64,000 nucleotides of DNA. Source: Atherix ibis (taxonomy: Eukaryota > Arthropoda > Insecta > Diptera > Athericidae). Numbering within the stretch: the stretch's first letter is position 1; every line of letters starts with the position of its first letter. This document shows, one piece after another, positions 13,984 through 26,040 of the stretch. Below the pieces are notes generated by a model. That model was given only the letters and a program-made list of their open reading frames with translations, was not told where the DNA came from and did no database searches. Made by a program: the position numbers and the translations under genes. The stretch lies in assembly GCA_958298945.1 (NCBI GenBank), contig OY282608.1, positions 81,888,806 through 81,952,805 of the forward strand. Reading direction: 5' to 3'.

Positions 13984-14543
13984 CCTAAAAACAAATAAAC
14001 CAACAAACCAACAAACGAACAAACCAACAAACCAACAAACCAACAAACCAACAAACCAACAAACCAACAAGCGAACAAACCAACAAATCAACAAACCAAC
14101 AAACCAAAAAACGAACAAAACAACAAACCAACAAACCAACAAACCAACAAACCAACAAACCAACAAACCAACAAGCCAACAAGCCAACAAGCCAACAAAC
14201 CAACAAATCAACAAACCAACAAACTAACAAACGAACAAACCAACAAACCAACAAACCAACAAGCCAACAAACCAAAAAACTAATAAACCAACAAACCAAC
14301 ATACCAACAAGCCAACAAGCCAACAAATCAACAAACCAACAAACCAACAAACGAACAAGCCAACAAACCAACCTAAAAACAAATAAACCAACAAACCAAC
14401 AAACCAACAAACCAACAAACCAACAAACCAATAAACCAACAAGCCAACAAACGAACAAACCAACAAACCAAAAAACCAACAAACCAACAAGCCAACAAAT
14501 CAACAAACCAACAAACCAACAAACGAACAAGCCAACAAACCAA

Positions 14544-14900
14544 CCTAAAAACAAATAAACCAACAAACCAACAAACCAACAAACCAACAAACCAACAAAC
14601 CAATAAACCAACAAGCCAACAAACCAACAAACCAACAAACCAAAAAACCAACAAACCAACAAACCAACAAGCCAACAAACCAAAAAACCAATAAACCAAC
14701 AAACCAACATACCAACAAACCAACAAACCAACAAACCAACAAACCAACAAACCAACAAGCCAACAAACCAACAAACCAACAAACCAACAAACCAATAAAC
14801 CAACAAACCAACATACCAATAAACCAACAAACCAACAAACCAACAAACCAAACAAATCAACAAACCAACAAACCAACAAACGAACAAGCCAACAAACCAA
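14544..14900. repeat. 357-bp cassette, copy 4
   Basis: Fourth 357-bp cassette, with the 9-mer near 14848. It is preceded at 172 bp by a marker at 14372, so short cycles of 388 and 172 bp sit between the third and fourth copies. Confidence 0.85.
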
Positions 14901-16600
14901 CCTAAAAACAAATAAACCAACAAACCAACAAACGAACAAACCAACAAACCAACAAACCAACAAACCAACAAGCCAACAAGCCAACAAGCCAACAAATCAA
15001 CAAACCAACAAACCAACAAACGAACAAACCAACAAACCAACCTAAAAACAAATAAACCAACAAACCAACAAACAAACAAACCAACAAGCCAAAAAACCAA
15101 CAAACCAACAAACCAACAAGCCAACAAACCAAAAAACCAATAAACCAACAAACCAACATACCAACAAACCAACAAACCAACAAACCAACAAACCAACAAA
15201 CCAACAAGCCAACAAGCCAACAAGCCAACAAACCAAAAAACCAACAAACCAACAAACCAACAAACCAACAAACCAATAAACCAACAAGCCAACAAACCAA
15301 CAAACCAACAAACCAATAAACCAACAAGCCAACAAGCCAACAAACCAACAAACCAAAAAACCAACAAACCAACAAACCAACAAGCCAACAAACCAAAAAA
15401 CCAATAAACCAACAAACCAACATACCAACAAACCAACAAACCAACAAACCAACAAGCCAACAAGCCAACAAGCCAACAAACCAACAAATCAACAAACCAA
15501 CAAACTAACAAACGAACAAACGAACAAACCAACAAACCAGTAAACCAACAAGCCAACAAACCAAAAAACCAATAAACCAACAAACCAACATACCAACAAA
15601 CCAACAAACCAACAAACCAACAAGCCAACAAGCCAACAAGCCAACAAACCAACAAATCAACAAACCAACAAACCAACAAACGAACAAACCAACAAACCGA
15701 CAAACCAACAAGCCAACAAACCAACAAACCAACAAACGAACAAACCAACAAACCAACAAACCAAAAAACCAACAAACCAACAAACCAACAAGCCAACAAA
15801 CCAAAAAACCAATAAACCAACAAACCAACAAACCAAAAAACCAACAAACCAACAAACCAACAAGCCAACAAACCAAAAAACCAACAAACCAACAAACCAA
15901 CAAGCCAACAAACCAAAAAACCAACAAGCCAACAAACCAACAAACCAACAAACCAAAAAACCAACAAACCAATAAACCAACAAACCAACATACCAACAAA
16001 CCAACAAGCCAACAAACTAACAAACGAACAAACGAACAAACCAACAAACGAACAAACCAACAAACCAACAAACCAACAAACCAACAAGCGAACAAACCAA
16101 CAAATCAACAAACCAACAAACCAAAAAACGAACAAAACAACAAACCAACAAACCAACAAACCAACAAACCAATAAACCAACAAGCCAACAAACCAACAAA
16201 CCAACAAACCAAAAAACCAACAAACCAACAAACCAACAAGCCAACAAACCAAAAAACCAACAAACCAACAAACCAACAAGCCAACAAACCAAAAAACCAA
16301 TAAACCAACAAACCAACATACCAACAAGCCAACAAGCCAACAAACCAACAAATCAACAAACCAATAAACCAACAAACGAACAAACCAACAAACCAACCTA
16401 AAAACAAATAAACCAACAAACCAACAAACCAACAAACCAACAAACCAACAAACCAATAAACCAACAAACCAACAAACCAACAAACCAACAAACCAAAAAA
16501 CTAACAAACCAACAAACCAACAAGCCAACAAACCAAAAAACCAATAAACCAACAAACCAACATACCAACAAACCAACAAACCAACAAACCAACAAACCAA
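14544..16600. repeat. 2.77 kb family B superunit, copy 2, truncated
   Basis: Matches 11774-13830 in marker spacing and variant order. The match weakens after the marker at 16397: the next marker follows after 388 bp instead of 357. Private changes include CAGTAAACC near 15540 and ACTAACAAACC at 16501, where copy 1 has plain units. Confidence 0.75.
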
Positions 16601-16784
16601 CAAACCAACAAGCCAACAAACCAATAAACCAACAAACCAACAAACCAATAAACCAACAAACCAACATAACAACAAACCAACAAACCAACAAACCAACAAA
16701 CCAACAAGCCAACAAGCCAACAAGCCAACAAACCAACAAATCAACAAACCAACAAACCAACAAACGAACAAACCAACAAACCAA

Positions 16785-16932
16785 CCTAAAAACAAATAAA
16801 CCAACAAACCAACAAACGAACAAACCAACAAACCAACAAACCAACAAACCAACAAGCCAACAAGCCAACAAGCCAACAAACCAGCAAATCAACAAACCAA
16901 CAAACCAACAAACGAACAAACCAACAAACCAA
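16785..16932. repeat. 148-bp cassette, copy 6
   Basis: Standard spacing. One private change is CCAGCAAATC near 16883, in the plain unit before ATCAAC. Confidence 0.85.
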
Positions 16933-17313
16933 CCTAAAAACAAATAAACCAACAAACCAACAAACAAACAAACCAACAAGCCAAAAAACCAACAAACCAA
17001 CAAACCAACAAGCCAACAAACCAAAAAACCAATAAACCAACAAACCAACATACCAACAAACCAACAAAACAACAAACCAACAAACCAACAAACCAACAAA
17101 CCAATAAACCAACAAGCCAACAAGCCAACAAACCAACAAACCAAAAAACCAACAAACCAACAAACCAACAAGCCAACAAACCAAAAAAACCAATAAACCA
17201 ACAAACCAACATACCAACAAACCAACAAACCAACAAACCAACAAGCCAACAAGCCAACAAGCCAACAAACCAACAAATCAACAAACCAACAAACCAACAA
17301 ACGAACAAACCAA

Positions 17314-17461
17314 CCTAAAAACAAATAAACCAACAAACCAACAAACGAACAAACCAACAAACCAACAAACCAACAAACCAACAAGCCAACAAGCCAACAA
17401 GCCAACAAACCAACAAATCAACAAACCAACAAACCAACAAACGAACAAACCAACAAACCAA
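17314..17461. repeat. 148-bp cassette, copy 7
   Basis: Standard 148-bp spacing and unit order. The marker before it at 17314 is reached by a shortened approach of one plain unit after ACGAAC, where two are usual. Confidence 0.85.
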
Positions 17462-18374
17462 CCTAAAAACAAATAAACCAACAAACCAACAAACAAACAA
17501 ACCAACAAGCCAAAAAACCAACAAACCAACAAACCAACAAGCCAACAAACCAAAAAACCAATAAACCAACAAACCAACATACCAACAAACCAACAAGCCA
17601 ACAAACTAACAAACGAACAAACGAACAAACCAACAAACGAACAAACCAACAAACCAACAAACCAACAAACCAACAAGCGAACAAACCAACAAATCAACAA
17701 ACCAACAAACCAAAAAACGAACAAAACAACAAACCAACAAACCAACAAACCAACAAACCAATAAACCAACAAGCCAACAAACCAACAAACCAACAAACCA
17801 AAAAACCAACAAACCAACAAACCAACAAGCCAACAAACCAAAAAACCAACAAACCAACAAACCAACAAGCCAACAAACCAAAAAACCAATAAACCAACAA
17901 ACCAACATACCAACAAGCCAACAAGCCAACAAACCAACAAATCAACAAACCAACAAACCAACAAACGAACGAACCAACAAACCAACCTAAAAACAAAGAA
18001 ACCAACAAACCAACAAACCAACAAACCAACAAACCAACAAACCAATAAACCAACAAGCCAACAAACCAACAAACCAACAAACCAAAAAACCAACAAACCA
18101 ACAAACCAACAAGCCAACAAACCAAAAAACCAATAAACCAACAAACCAACATACCAACAAACCAACAAACCAACAAACCAACAAACCAACAAACCAACAA
18201 ACCAACAAGCCAACAAACCAACAAACCAACAAACCAACAAAACCAATAAACCAACAAACCAACATACCAACAAACCAACAAACCAACAAACCAACAAACC
18301 AACAAGCCAACAAGCCAACAAGCCAACAAACCAACAAATCAACAAACAAACAAACCAACAAACGAACAAACCAA

Positions 18375-18522
18375 CCTAAAAACAAATAAACCAACAAACC
18401 AACAAACGAACAAACCAACAAACCAACAAACCAACAAACCAACAAGCCAACAAGCCAACAAGCCAACAAACCAACAAATCAACAAACCAACAAACCAACA
18501 AACGAACAAACCAACAAACCAA
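18375..18522. repeat. 148-bp cassette, copy 8
   Basis: Last exact 148-bp cassette. From here to 21056 the markers crowd together, at spacings of 116-356 bp, and the regular cycle breaks down. Confidence 0.85.
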
Positions 18523-21069
18523 CCTAAAAACAAATAAACCAACAAACCAACAAACAAACAAACCAACAAGCCAAAAAACCAACAAACCAACAAACCAACA
18601 AGCCAACAAACCAAAAAACCAATAAACCAACAAACCAACATACCAACAAACCAACAAACCAACAAACCAACAAACCAACAAACCAACAAGCCAACAAGCC
18701 AACAAGCCAACAAACCAACAAATCAACAAACCAACAAACCAACAAACGAATAAACCAACATACCAACAAACCAACAAACCAACAAACCAACAAGCCAACA
18801 AGCCAACAAACCAACAAATCAACAAACCAACAAACCAACAAACGAACAAACCAACAAACCAACCTAAAAACAAATAAACCAACAAACCAACACACCAACA
18901 AACCAACAAACCAACAAACCAACAAGCCAACAAGCCAACAAGCCAACAAACCAACAAATCAACAAACCAACAAACTAACAAACGAACAAACGAACAAAAC
19001 AACAAACGAACAAACGAACAAACCAACCTAAAAACAAATAAACCAACAAACCAACAAACCAACAAACCAACAAGCCAACATACCAACAAACCAACAAACC
19101 AACAAACCAACAAACCAACAAACCAACAAGCCAACAAACCAAAAAACCAATAAACCAACAAACCAACATACCAACAAACCAACAAACCAACAAACCAACA
19201 AACCAACAAACCAACAAGCCAACAAACCAACAAACCAATAAACCAACAAACCAACATACCAACAAACCAACAAACCAACAAACCAACAAACCAACAAGCC
19301 AACAAGCCAACAAGCCAACAAACCAACAAATCAACAAACCAACAAACCAACAAACGAACAAACCAACAAACCAACCTAAAAACAAATAAACCAACAAACC
19401 AACAAACCAACAAACCAACATACCAACAAACCAACAAACCAACAAACCAACAAGCCAACAAGCCAACAAATCAACAAACCAACAAACTAACAAACGAACA
19501 AACGAACAAACCAACAAACGAACAAACCAACAAACCAACCTAAAAACAAATAAACCAACAAACCAACACACCAACAAACCAACAAGCCAACAAACCAACA
19601 AGCCAACATACCAACAAACCAACAAACCAACAAACCAACAAACCAACAAACGAACAAACCAACAAACCAACCTAAAAACAAATAAACCAACAAACCAACA
19701 AACCAACAAGCCAACAAACCAAAAAACCAACAAACCAACAAACCAACAAGCCAACAAACCAACAAACCAAAAAACCAATAAACCTACAAACCAAACATAC
19801 CAACAAACCAACAAACCAACAAACCAACAAACCAACAAACCAACAAACCAAGAAACCAACAAACCAACAAGCCAACAAGCCAACAAGCCAACAAGCCAAC
19901 AAGCCAACAAGCCAACAAGCCAACAAATCAACAAACCAACAAACCAACAAACGAACAAACCAACAAACCAACCTAAAAACAAATAAACCAACAAACCAAC
20001 AAACCAACAAGCCAACATACCAACAAACCAACAAACCAACAAACCAACAAACCAACAAACCAACAAGCCAACAAACCAAAAAACCAATAAACCAACAAAC
20101 CAACATACCAACAAACCAACAAACCAACAAACCAACAAACCAACAAACCAACAAGCCAACAAACCAACAAACCAACAAACCAACAAACCAATAAACCAAC
20201 AAACCAACATACCAACAAACCAACAAACCAACAAACCAACAAACCAACAAGCCAACAAGCCAACAAGCCAACAAACCAACAAATCAACAAACCAACAAAC
20301 CAACAAACGAACAAACCAACAAACCAACCTGAAAACAAATAAACCAACAAACCAACAAACCAACATACCAACAAACCAACAAACCAACAAACCAACAAGC
20401 CAACAAGCCAACAAGCCAACAAATCAACAAATCAACAAACCAACAAACTAACAAACGAACAAACGAACAAACCAACAAACGAACAAACCAACAAACCAAC
20501 CTAAAAACAAATAAACCAACAAACCAACAAACCAACAAACCAACAAGCCAACATACCAACAAACCAACAAACCAACAAACCAACAAACCAACAAACGAAC
20601 AAACCAACAAACCAACCTAAAAACAAATAAACCAACAAACCAACAAACCAACAAGCCAACAAGCCAACAAACCAACAAACCAAAAAACCAATAAACCAAC
20701 AAATCAACATACCAACAAACCAACAAACCAACAAACCAACAAACCAACAAACCAACAAACCAAAAAACCAACAAACCAACAAACCAACAAACCAACAAGC
20801 CAACAAGCCAACAAGCCAACAAGCCAACAAGCCAACAAGCCAACAAACCAACAAATCAACAAACCAACAAACCAACAAACGATCAAACCAACAAACCAAC
20901 CTAAAAACAAATAAACCAACAAACCAACAAACGAACAAACCAACAAACCAACAAACCAACAAACCAACAAGCCAACAAGCCAACAAGCCAACAAACCAAC
21001 AAATCAACAAATCAACAAACCAACAAACCAACAAACGAACAAACCAACAAACCAACCTAAAAACAAATA

Positions 21070-22219
21070 AACCAACAAACCAACAAACAAACAAACCAAC
21101 AAACCAACAAACCAACAAACCAACATGCCAACTAACCAACTAACCAAAAAACCAACAAACTAACAAACCAACAAGCCAACAAACCAAAAAACCAATAAAC
21201 CAAAAAACCAACAAACCAACAAACTAACAAACCAACAAACCAACAAGCCAACAAGCCAACAAACCAACAAGCCAACAAACCAACAAACGAACAAACCAAC
21301 AAACCAACAAGCCAACAAACAAACAAACCAACAAACAAACAAACCAACAAACGAACAAACCAACAAACCAACAAATCAACAAACCAACAAACTAACAAGC
21401 CAACAAGCCAACAAACCCACAAGCCAACAAATCAACAAACCAACAAACTCACAAACTAACAAGCCAACAAGCCAACAAACCAACAAGCCAACAAACTACC
21501 AAGCCAACAAACCCACAAACCAACAACCCAACAAGCCAACAAACCAACAAACCAACAAACCAACAAACCAACAAACCAACAAACCAACAAACCAAGAAAC
21601 CAACAAACCAACAAACCAACAAACCAACAAACCAACAAACCAACAAACCAACAAACCAACAAACCAACAAACCAACAAACCAACAAGCCTACAAGCCAAC
21701 AAACCAACAAACCAACAAACCAATAAACCAACAAACCAACAAACAAACAAACCAACAAACCAACAAACCAACAAGCCAACAAACCAACAAACCAACAAAC
21801 CAACACATCAACAAACCAATAAAGCAATAATCCAACAAACCAACAAACCAACAAACCAACAAACCAAAAAACCAACAAACCAACAAGCCAACAAACGAAC
21901 AAACCAACAAACCAACAAAACAACAAACCAACAAATTAACAAACCAACAAACGAACATACCAACAAACCAACAAACCAACAAACCAACAAGCCAACAAAC
22001 CAACAAGCCACCAAACCAACAAACCAACATACGAACAAACCAACAAACCCACAAACCAACAAACCAACAAACCAACAAACCAACAAACCAACAAACCAAC
22101 AAATCAACAAACGAACAAACGAACAAACCAACAAACAAATAAACCGACAAACCAACAAGCCAACAAACCAACAAACCAACAAACCAATAAACCAACAAAC
22201 CAACATACCAACAAACCAA
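21070..22219. repeat. Link between families B and C with module P copy 2
   Basis: After the last B marker the array changes character. Near 21125 it has CATGCC and paired ACTAACC elements, then ACTAACAAGCC and ACTCACAAACTAAC elements near 21390-21460, then module P (about 21445-21920), then an ATTAAC unit near 21935 and an ACCGAC unit near 22145. No B marker occurs. Apart from module P I see no longer repeat unit within this stretch. Confidence 0.75.
21445..21920. repeat. Module P, copy 2 of 7
   Basis: The CACATCAACAAACCAATAAA-type landmark starts at 21804, here ending AATAAAGC. As in copy 1, it has AAGCCTACAAGCC and AACCCACAAACC elements, so copies 1 and 2, which lie on either side of families A and B, form a subgroup. 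A CCAAGAAACC element near 21595 occupies the place of CCAAAAAACC in other copies. Confidence 0.75.
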
Positions 22220-24187
22220 CAAACCAACAAACCAACAAGCCAACAAGCCAACAAGCCAACAAACCAACAAATCAACAAACCAACAAACTAACAAACGAAC
22301 AAACGAACAAACCAACAAACCAACAAACCAACAAGCCAACAAACCAAAAAACCAATAAACCAACAAACCAACATACCAACAAACCAACAAACCAACAAAC
22401 CAACAAGCCAACAAGCCAACAAGCCAACAAACCAACAAATCAACAAACCAACAAACCAACAAACGAACAAACCAACAAACCGACAAACCAACAAGCCAAC
22501 AAACCAACAAACCAACAAACGAACAAACCAACAAGCCAACAAACCAAAAAAACAATAAACCAACAAACGAACATACCAACAAACCAACAAACCAACAAAC
22601 CAACAAGCCAACAAGCCAACAAACCAACAAACTAACAAACCAACAAACCAACAAACGAACAAACCAACAAACCAACAAACCAACAAAACAAAAAACAAAT
22701 AAACCAACAAACCAACAAACCAACAAACCAACAAGCCAACAAACCAACAAACCAACAAACGAATAAACCAAAAAACCAACAAACCAACAAGCCAATAAAC
22801 CAACAAAAAACAAACGAACAAACGAACAAACGAACAAACCAACAAACCAACAAACGAACAAACCAACAAACCAACAAACCAACAAACCAACAAGCCAACA
22901 AACCAACAAACCAACAAACCAACAAACCAACAAACCAACAAACCAACAAACCAACAAACCAACAAATCAACAAACCAACAAACCAACAAACCAACAAACC
23001 AATAAACCAACAAGCCAACAAACCAAAAAACCAATAAACCAACAAACCAACATACCAACAAACCAACAAACCAACAAACCAGCAAGCCAACAAGCCAACA
23101 AGCCAACAAGACAACAAACCAACAAGCCAACAATCCAACAAATCAACAAACCAACAACCCAACAAACCAACAAGCTAACAAACCAACAAGCCAACAAACC
23201 AACAAACCAACAAACCAACAAACCAACAAGCCAAAAAGCCAACAAGCCAACAAAGCAACAAACCAACAAACCAACAAACCAACAAACGAACAAACCAACA
23301 AACCAACAAACTAATAAGCCAATAAGCCAACAAACTAACAAACCAACACACCAACAAACCAACAAACGAACTAACCAACAAACCAACAAACCAACAAACC
23401 AACGAACCAACAAACCAACAAACCAACATGCCAACAAACCAACTAACCAAAAAACCAACAAACTAACTAACCAACAAGCCAACAAACCAAAAAACCAATA
23501 GACCAACAAACCAACAAGCCAGCAAACGAACAAACCAACAAACAAACAAACCAACAAACGAACAAACCAACAAACCAACAAATCAACAAACCAACAAACT
23601 AACAAGCAAACAAGCCAAGAAACCAACAAGCCAACAAACCAACAAACCAACAAGCCAACAAACCAGCAAGCCAACAAACCCGCAAACCAACAACCCAACA
23701 AGCCAACAAACCAACAAACCAACAAACCAACAAACCAACAAGCCAACAAGCCAACAAACCAACAAACCAACAAACCAACAAACCAAAAAACCAACAAACC
23801 AACAAACCAACAAACCAACAAACCAATAAGCCAACAAGCCAACAAACCAACAAACCAACAAACCAACAAACCAACAAACCAACAAACCAACAAACCATCA
23901 AACCAACAAACCAACAAGCCAACAAACCAACAAACCAACACATCAACAAACCAATAAACCAACAAACCAACAAACCAACAAACGAACAAACCAACAAACC
24001 AAAAAACCAACAAACCAACAAGCCAACAAACGAACAAACCAACAAACCTACAAAACAACAAACCAACAAACCAACAAGCCAACAAGCCAACAAACCAACA
24101 AACCAAAAAACCAACAAACCAACAAACCAACAAGCCAACAAACCAAAAAACCAATAAACCAACAAACCAACAAACCAACAAACCAAC
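22220..24187. repeat. Family C higher-order repeat, copy 1
   Basis: Paired landmarks are CAAAACAAAA at 22684 and 24651, CAAAAAACAAACG at 22804 and 24771 (both offset 1,967), CATGCC at 23427 and 25402, the CAATAGACC region at 23495 and 25470, and ACCCGC at 23678 and 25653 (offset 1,975). One octamer was gained between the two groups. The unit includes module P copy 3 (about 23600-24060). At 22684 the string CAAAAAACAAATAAACC resembles the tail of the family B marker without its CCT. Confidence 0.85.
23600..24060. repeat. Module P, copy 3 of 7
   Basis: The CACATC landmark is at 23939. It carries ACCCGCAAACC near 23678, with a CpG, as do all later copies. It ends in ACCTACAAAACAAC near 24047. 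Here the unit before GCC is ACCAGC, where copies 4-7 have ACCACC. Confidence 0.75.
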
Positions 24188-26040
24188 AAACCAACAAACC
24201 AACAAGCCAACAAGCCAACAAGCCAACAAACCAACAAATCAACAAACCAACAAACTAACAAACGAACAAACGAACAAACCAACAAACCAACAAACCAACA
24301 AGCCAACAAACCAAAAAACCAATAAACCAACAAACCAACATACCAACAAACCAACAAACCAACAAACCAACAAGCCAACAAGCCAACAAGCCAACAAACC
24401 AACAAATCAACAAACCAACAAACCAACAAACGAACAAACCAACAAACCGACAAACCAACAAGCCAACAAACCAACAAACCAACAAACGAACAAACCAACA
24501 AGCCAACAAACCAAAAAAACAATAAACCAACAAACCAACATACCAACAAACCAACAAACCAACAAACCAACAAGCCAACAAGCCAACAAACCAACAAACT
24601 AACAAACCAACAAACCAACAAACGAACAAACCAACAAACCAACAAACCAACAAAACAAAAAACAAATAAACCAACAAACCAACAAACCAACAAACCAACA
24701 AGCCAACAAACCAACAAACCAACAAACGAATAAACCAAAAAACCAACAAACCAACAAGCCAATAAACCAACAAAAAACAAACGAACAAACGAACAAACGA
24801 ACAAACCAACAAACCAACAAACGAACAAACCAACAAACCAACAAACCAACAAGCCAACAAACCAACAAACCAACAAACCAACAAACCATCAAACCAACAA
24901 ACCAACAAACCAACAAACCAACAAATCAACAAACCAACAAACCAACAAACCAACAAACCAACAAACCAATAAACCAACAAGCCAACAAACCAAAAAACCA
25001 ATAAACCAACAAACCAACATACCAACAAACCAACAAACCAACAAACCAGCAAGCCAACAAGCCAACAAGCCAACAAGACAACAAACCAACAAGCCAACAA
25101 ACCAACAAATCAACAAACCAACAACCCAACAAACCAACAAGCTAACAAACCAACAAGCCAACAAACCAACAAACCAACAAACCAACAAACCAACAAGCCA
25201 AAAAGCCAACAAGCCAACAAAGCAACAAACCAACAAACCACCAAACCAACAAACGAACAAACCAACAAACCAACAAACCAACAAACTAATAAGCCAATAA
25301 GCCAACAAACTAACAAACCAACACACCAACAAACCAACAAACGAACTAACCAACAAACCAACAAACCAACAAACCAACGAACCAACAAACCAACAAACCA
25401 ACATGCCAACAAACCAACTAACCAAAAAACCAACAAACTAACTAACCAACAAGCCAACAAACCAAAAAACCAATAGACCAACAAACCAACAAGCCAGCAA
25501 ACAAACAAACCAACAAACAAACAAACCAACAAACGAACAAACCAACAAACCAACAAATCAACAAACCAACAAACTAACAAGCAAACAAGCCAACAAACCA
25601 ACAAGCCAACAAACCAACAAACCAACAAGCCAACAAACCACCAAGCCAACAAACCCGCAAACCAACAACCCAACAAGCCAACAAACCAACAAACCAACAA
25701 ACCAACAAACCAACAAACCAACAAACCAACAAACCAACAAACCAACAAACCAACAAACCAAAAAACCAACAAACCAACAAACCAACAAACCAACAAACCA
25801 ACAAACCAATAAGCCAACAAGCCAACAAACCAACAAACCAACAAACCAACAAACCAACAAACCAACAAACCATCAAACCAACAAACCAACAAGCCAACAA
25901 ACCAACAAACCAACACATCAACAAACCAATAAACCAACAAACCAACAAACCAACAAACGAACAAACCAACAAACCAAAAAACCAACAAACCAACAAGCCA
26001 ACAAACGAACAAACCAACAAACCTACAAAACAACAAACCA
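24188..26040. repeat. Family C higher-order repeat, copy 2
   Basis: Second copy of the family C unit. Visible differences from copy 1 include ACCATCAAACC near 24886, where copy 1 has plain units, ACCACCAAACC near 25230, and CAAACAAACAAACC after GCCAGC at 25499, where copy 1 has ACG. The distal part, 25110-26040, is shared in order with parts of family D (28900-29690 and 32290-33500), so C and D have a common ancestor segment. Confidence 0.85.
25575..26035. repeat. Module P, copy 4 of 7
   Basis: The CACATC landmark is at 25914. This copy closes family C copy 2 and also stands at the head of family D copy 1: it is followed by CAAATACAACC near 26286, which recurs after module P copy 5 near 33754. 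Confidence 0.75.

Larger units (their letters stand above)
11774..14543. repeat. 2.77 kb family B superunit, copy 1
   Basis: Landmarks repeat at 2,762-2,770 bp: markers 11774 and 14544, 12131 and 14901, 12279 and 15041, 13627 and 16397. The changes between 2,770 and 2,762 are single octamers. The stretch 12279-13330 has only one B marker, at its first base, so the next is 1,348 bp away (13627). This marker desert is copied in the second superunit (15041 to 16397, 1,356 bp). Confidence 0.8.
4697..21069. repeat. Family B higher-order array with phase-slip markers
   Basis: A 16.4 kb block defined by the motif CCTAAAAACAAATAAACC, seen 47 times between 4697 and 21056. I see it in this form nowhere else in the window. 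Starts (first C): 4697, 5109, 5345, 5765, 6265, 6789, 7145, 7597, 7745, 8245, 8537, 8685, 9217, 9613, 9761, 10133, 10649, 11006, 11154, 11774, 12131, 12279, 13627, 13984, 14372, 14544, 14901, 15041, 16397, 16785, 16933, 17314, 17462, 17986, 18375, 18523, 18863, 19027, 19375, 19539, 19671, 19972, 20328, 20500, 20616, 20900, 21056. Two are altered: 17986 ends AAAGAAACC and 20328 reads CCTGAAAA. The best parse is a half-unit ACCA, then ACCTAAAA, then ACAAATAA, then normal units, so each marker shifts the octamer phase by 4. Between markers, runs of two or three GCC units are followed by ATCAAC and ACGAAC units. Confidence 0.9.

Noticed and set aside
13985..16879. 964-codon open frame on the - strand made of LVCWFVGL repeats
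   Set aside because: The octamer is open in all six frames, overlapping frames give the same octapeptide, and length depends only on the local density of stop-making variants. No domain, codon bias or start context supports a gene.
4697..21069. B marker as a telomere repeat (TTTAGGG or TTAGGG type)
   Set aside because: The - strand of the marker has one TTTTTAGG string, but it is never tandemly repeated and lacks GGG.
4697..21069. B marker as a CENP-B box or a yeast-type replication origin element
   Set aside because: The conserved TTCG...CGGG core of the CENP-B box is absent. The nearest 11-base match to the yeast origin consensus has several mismatches.
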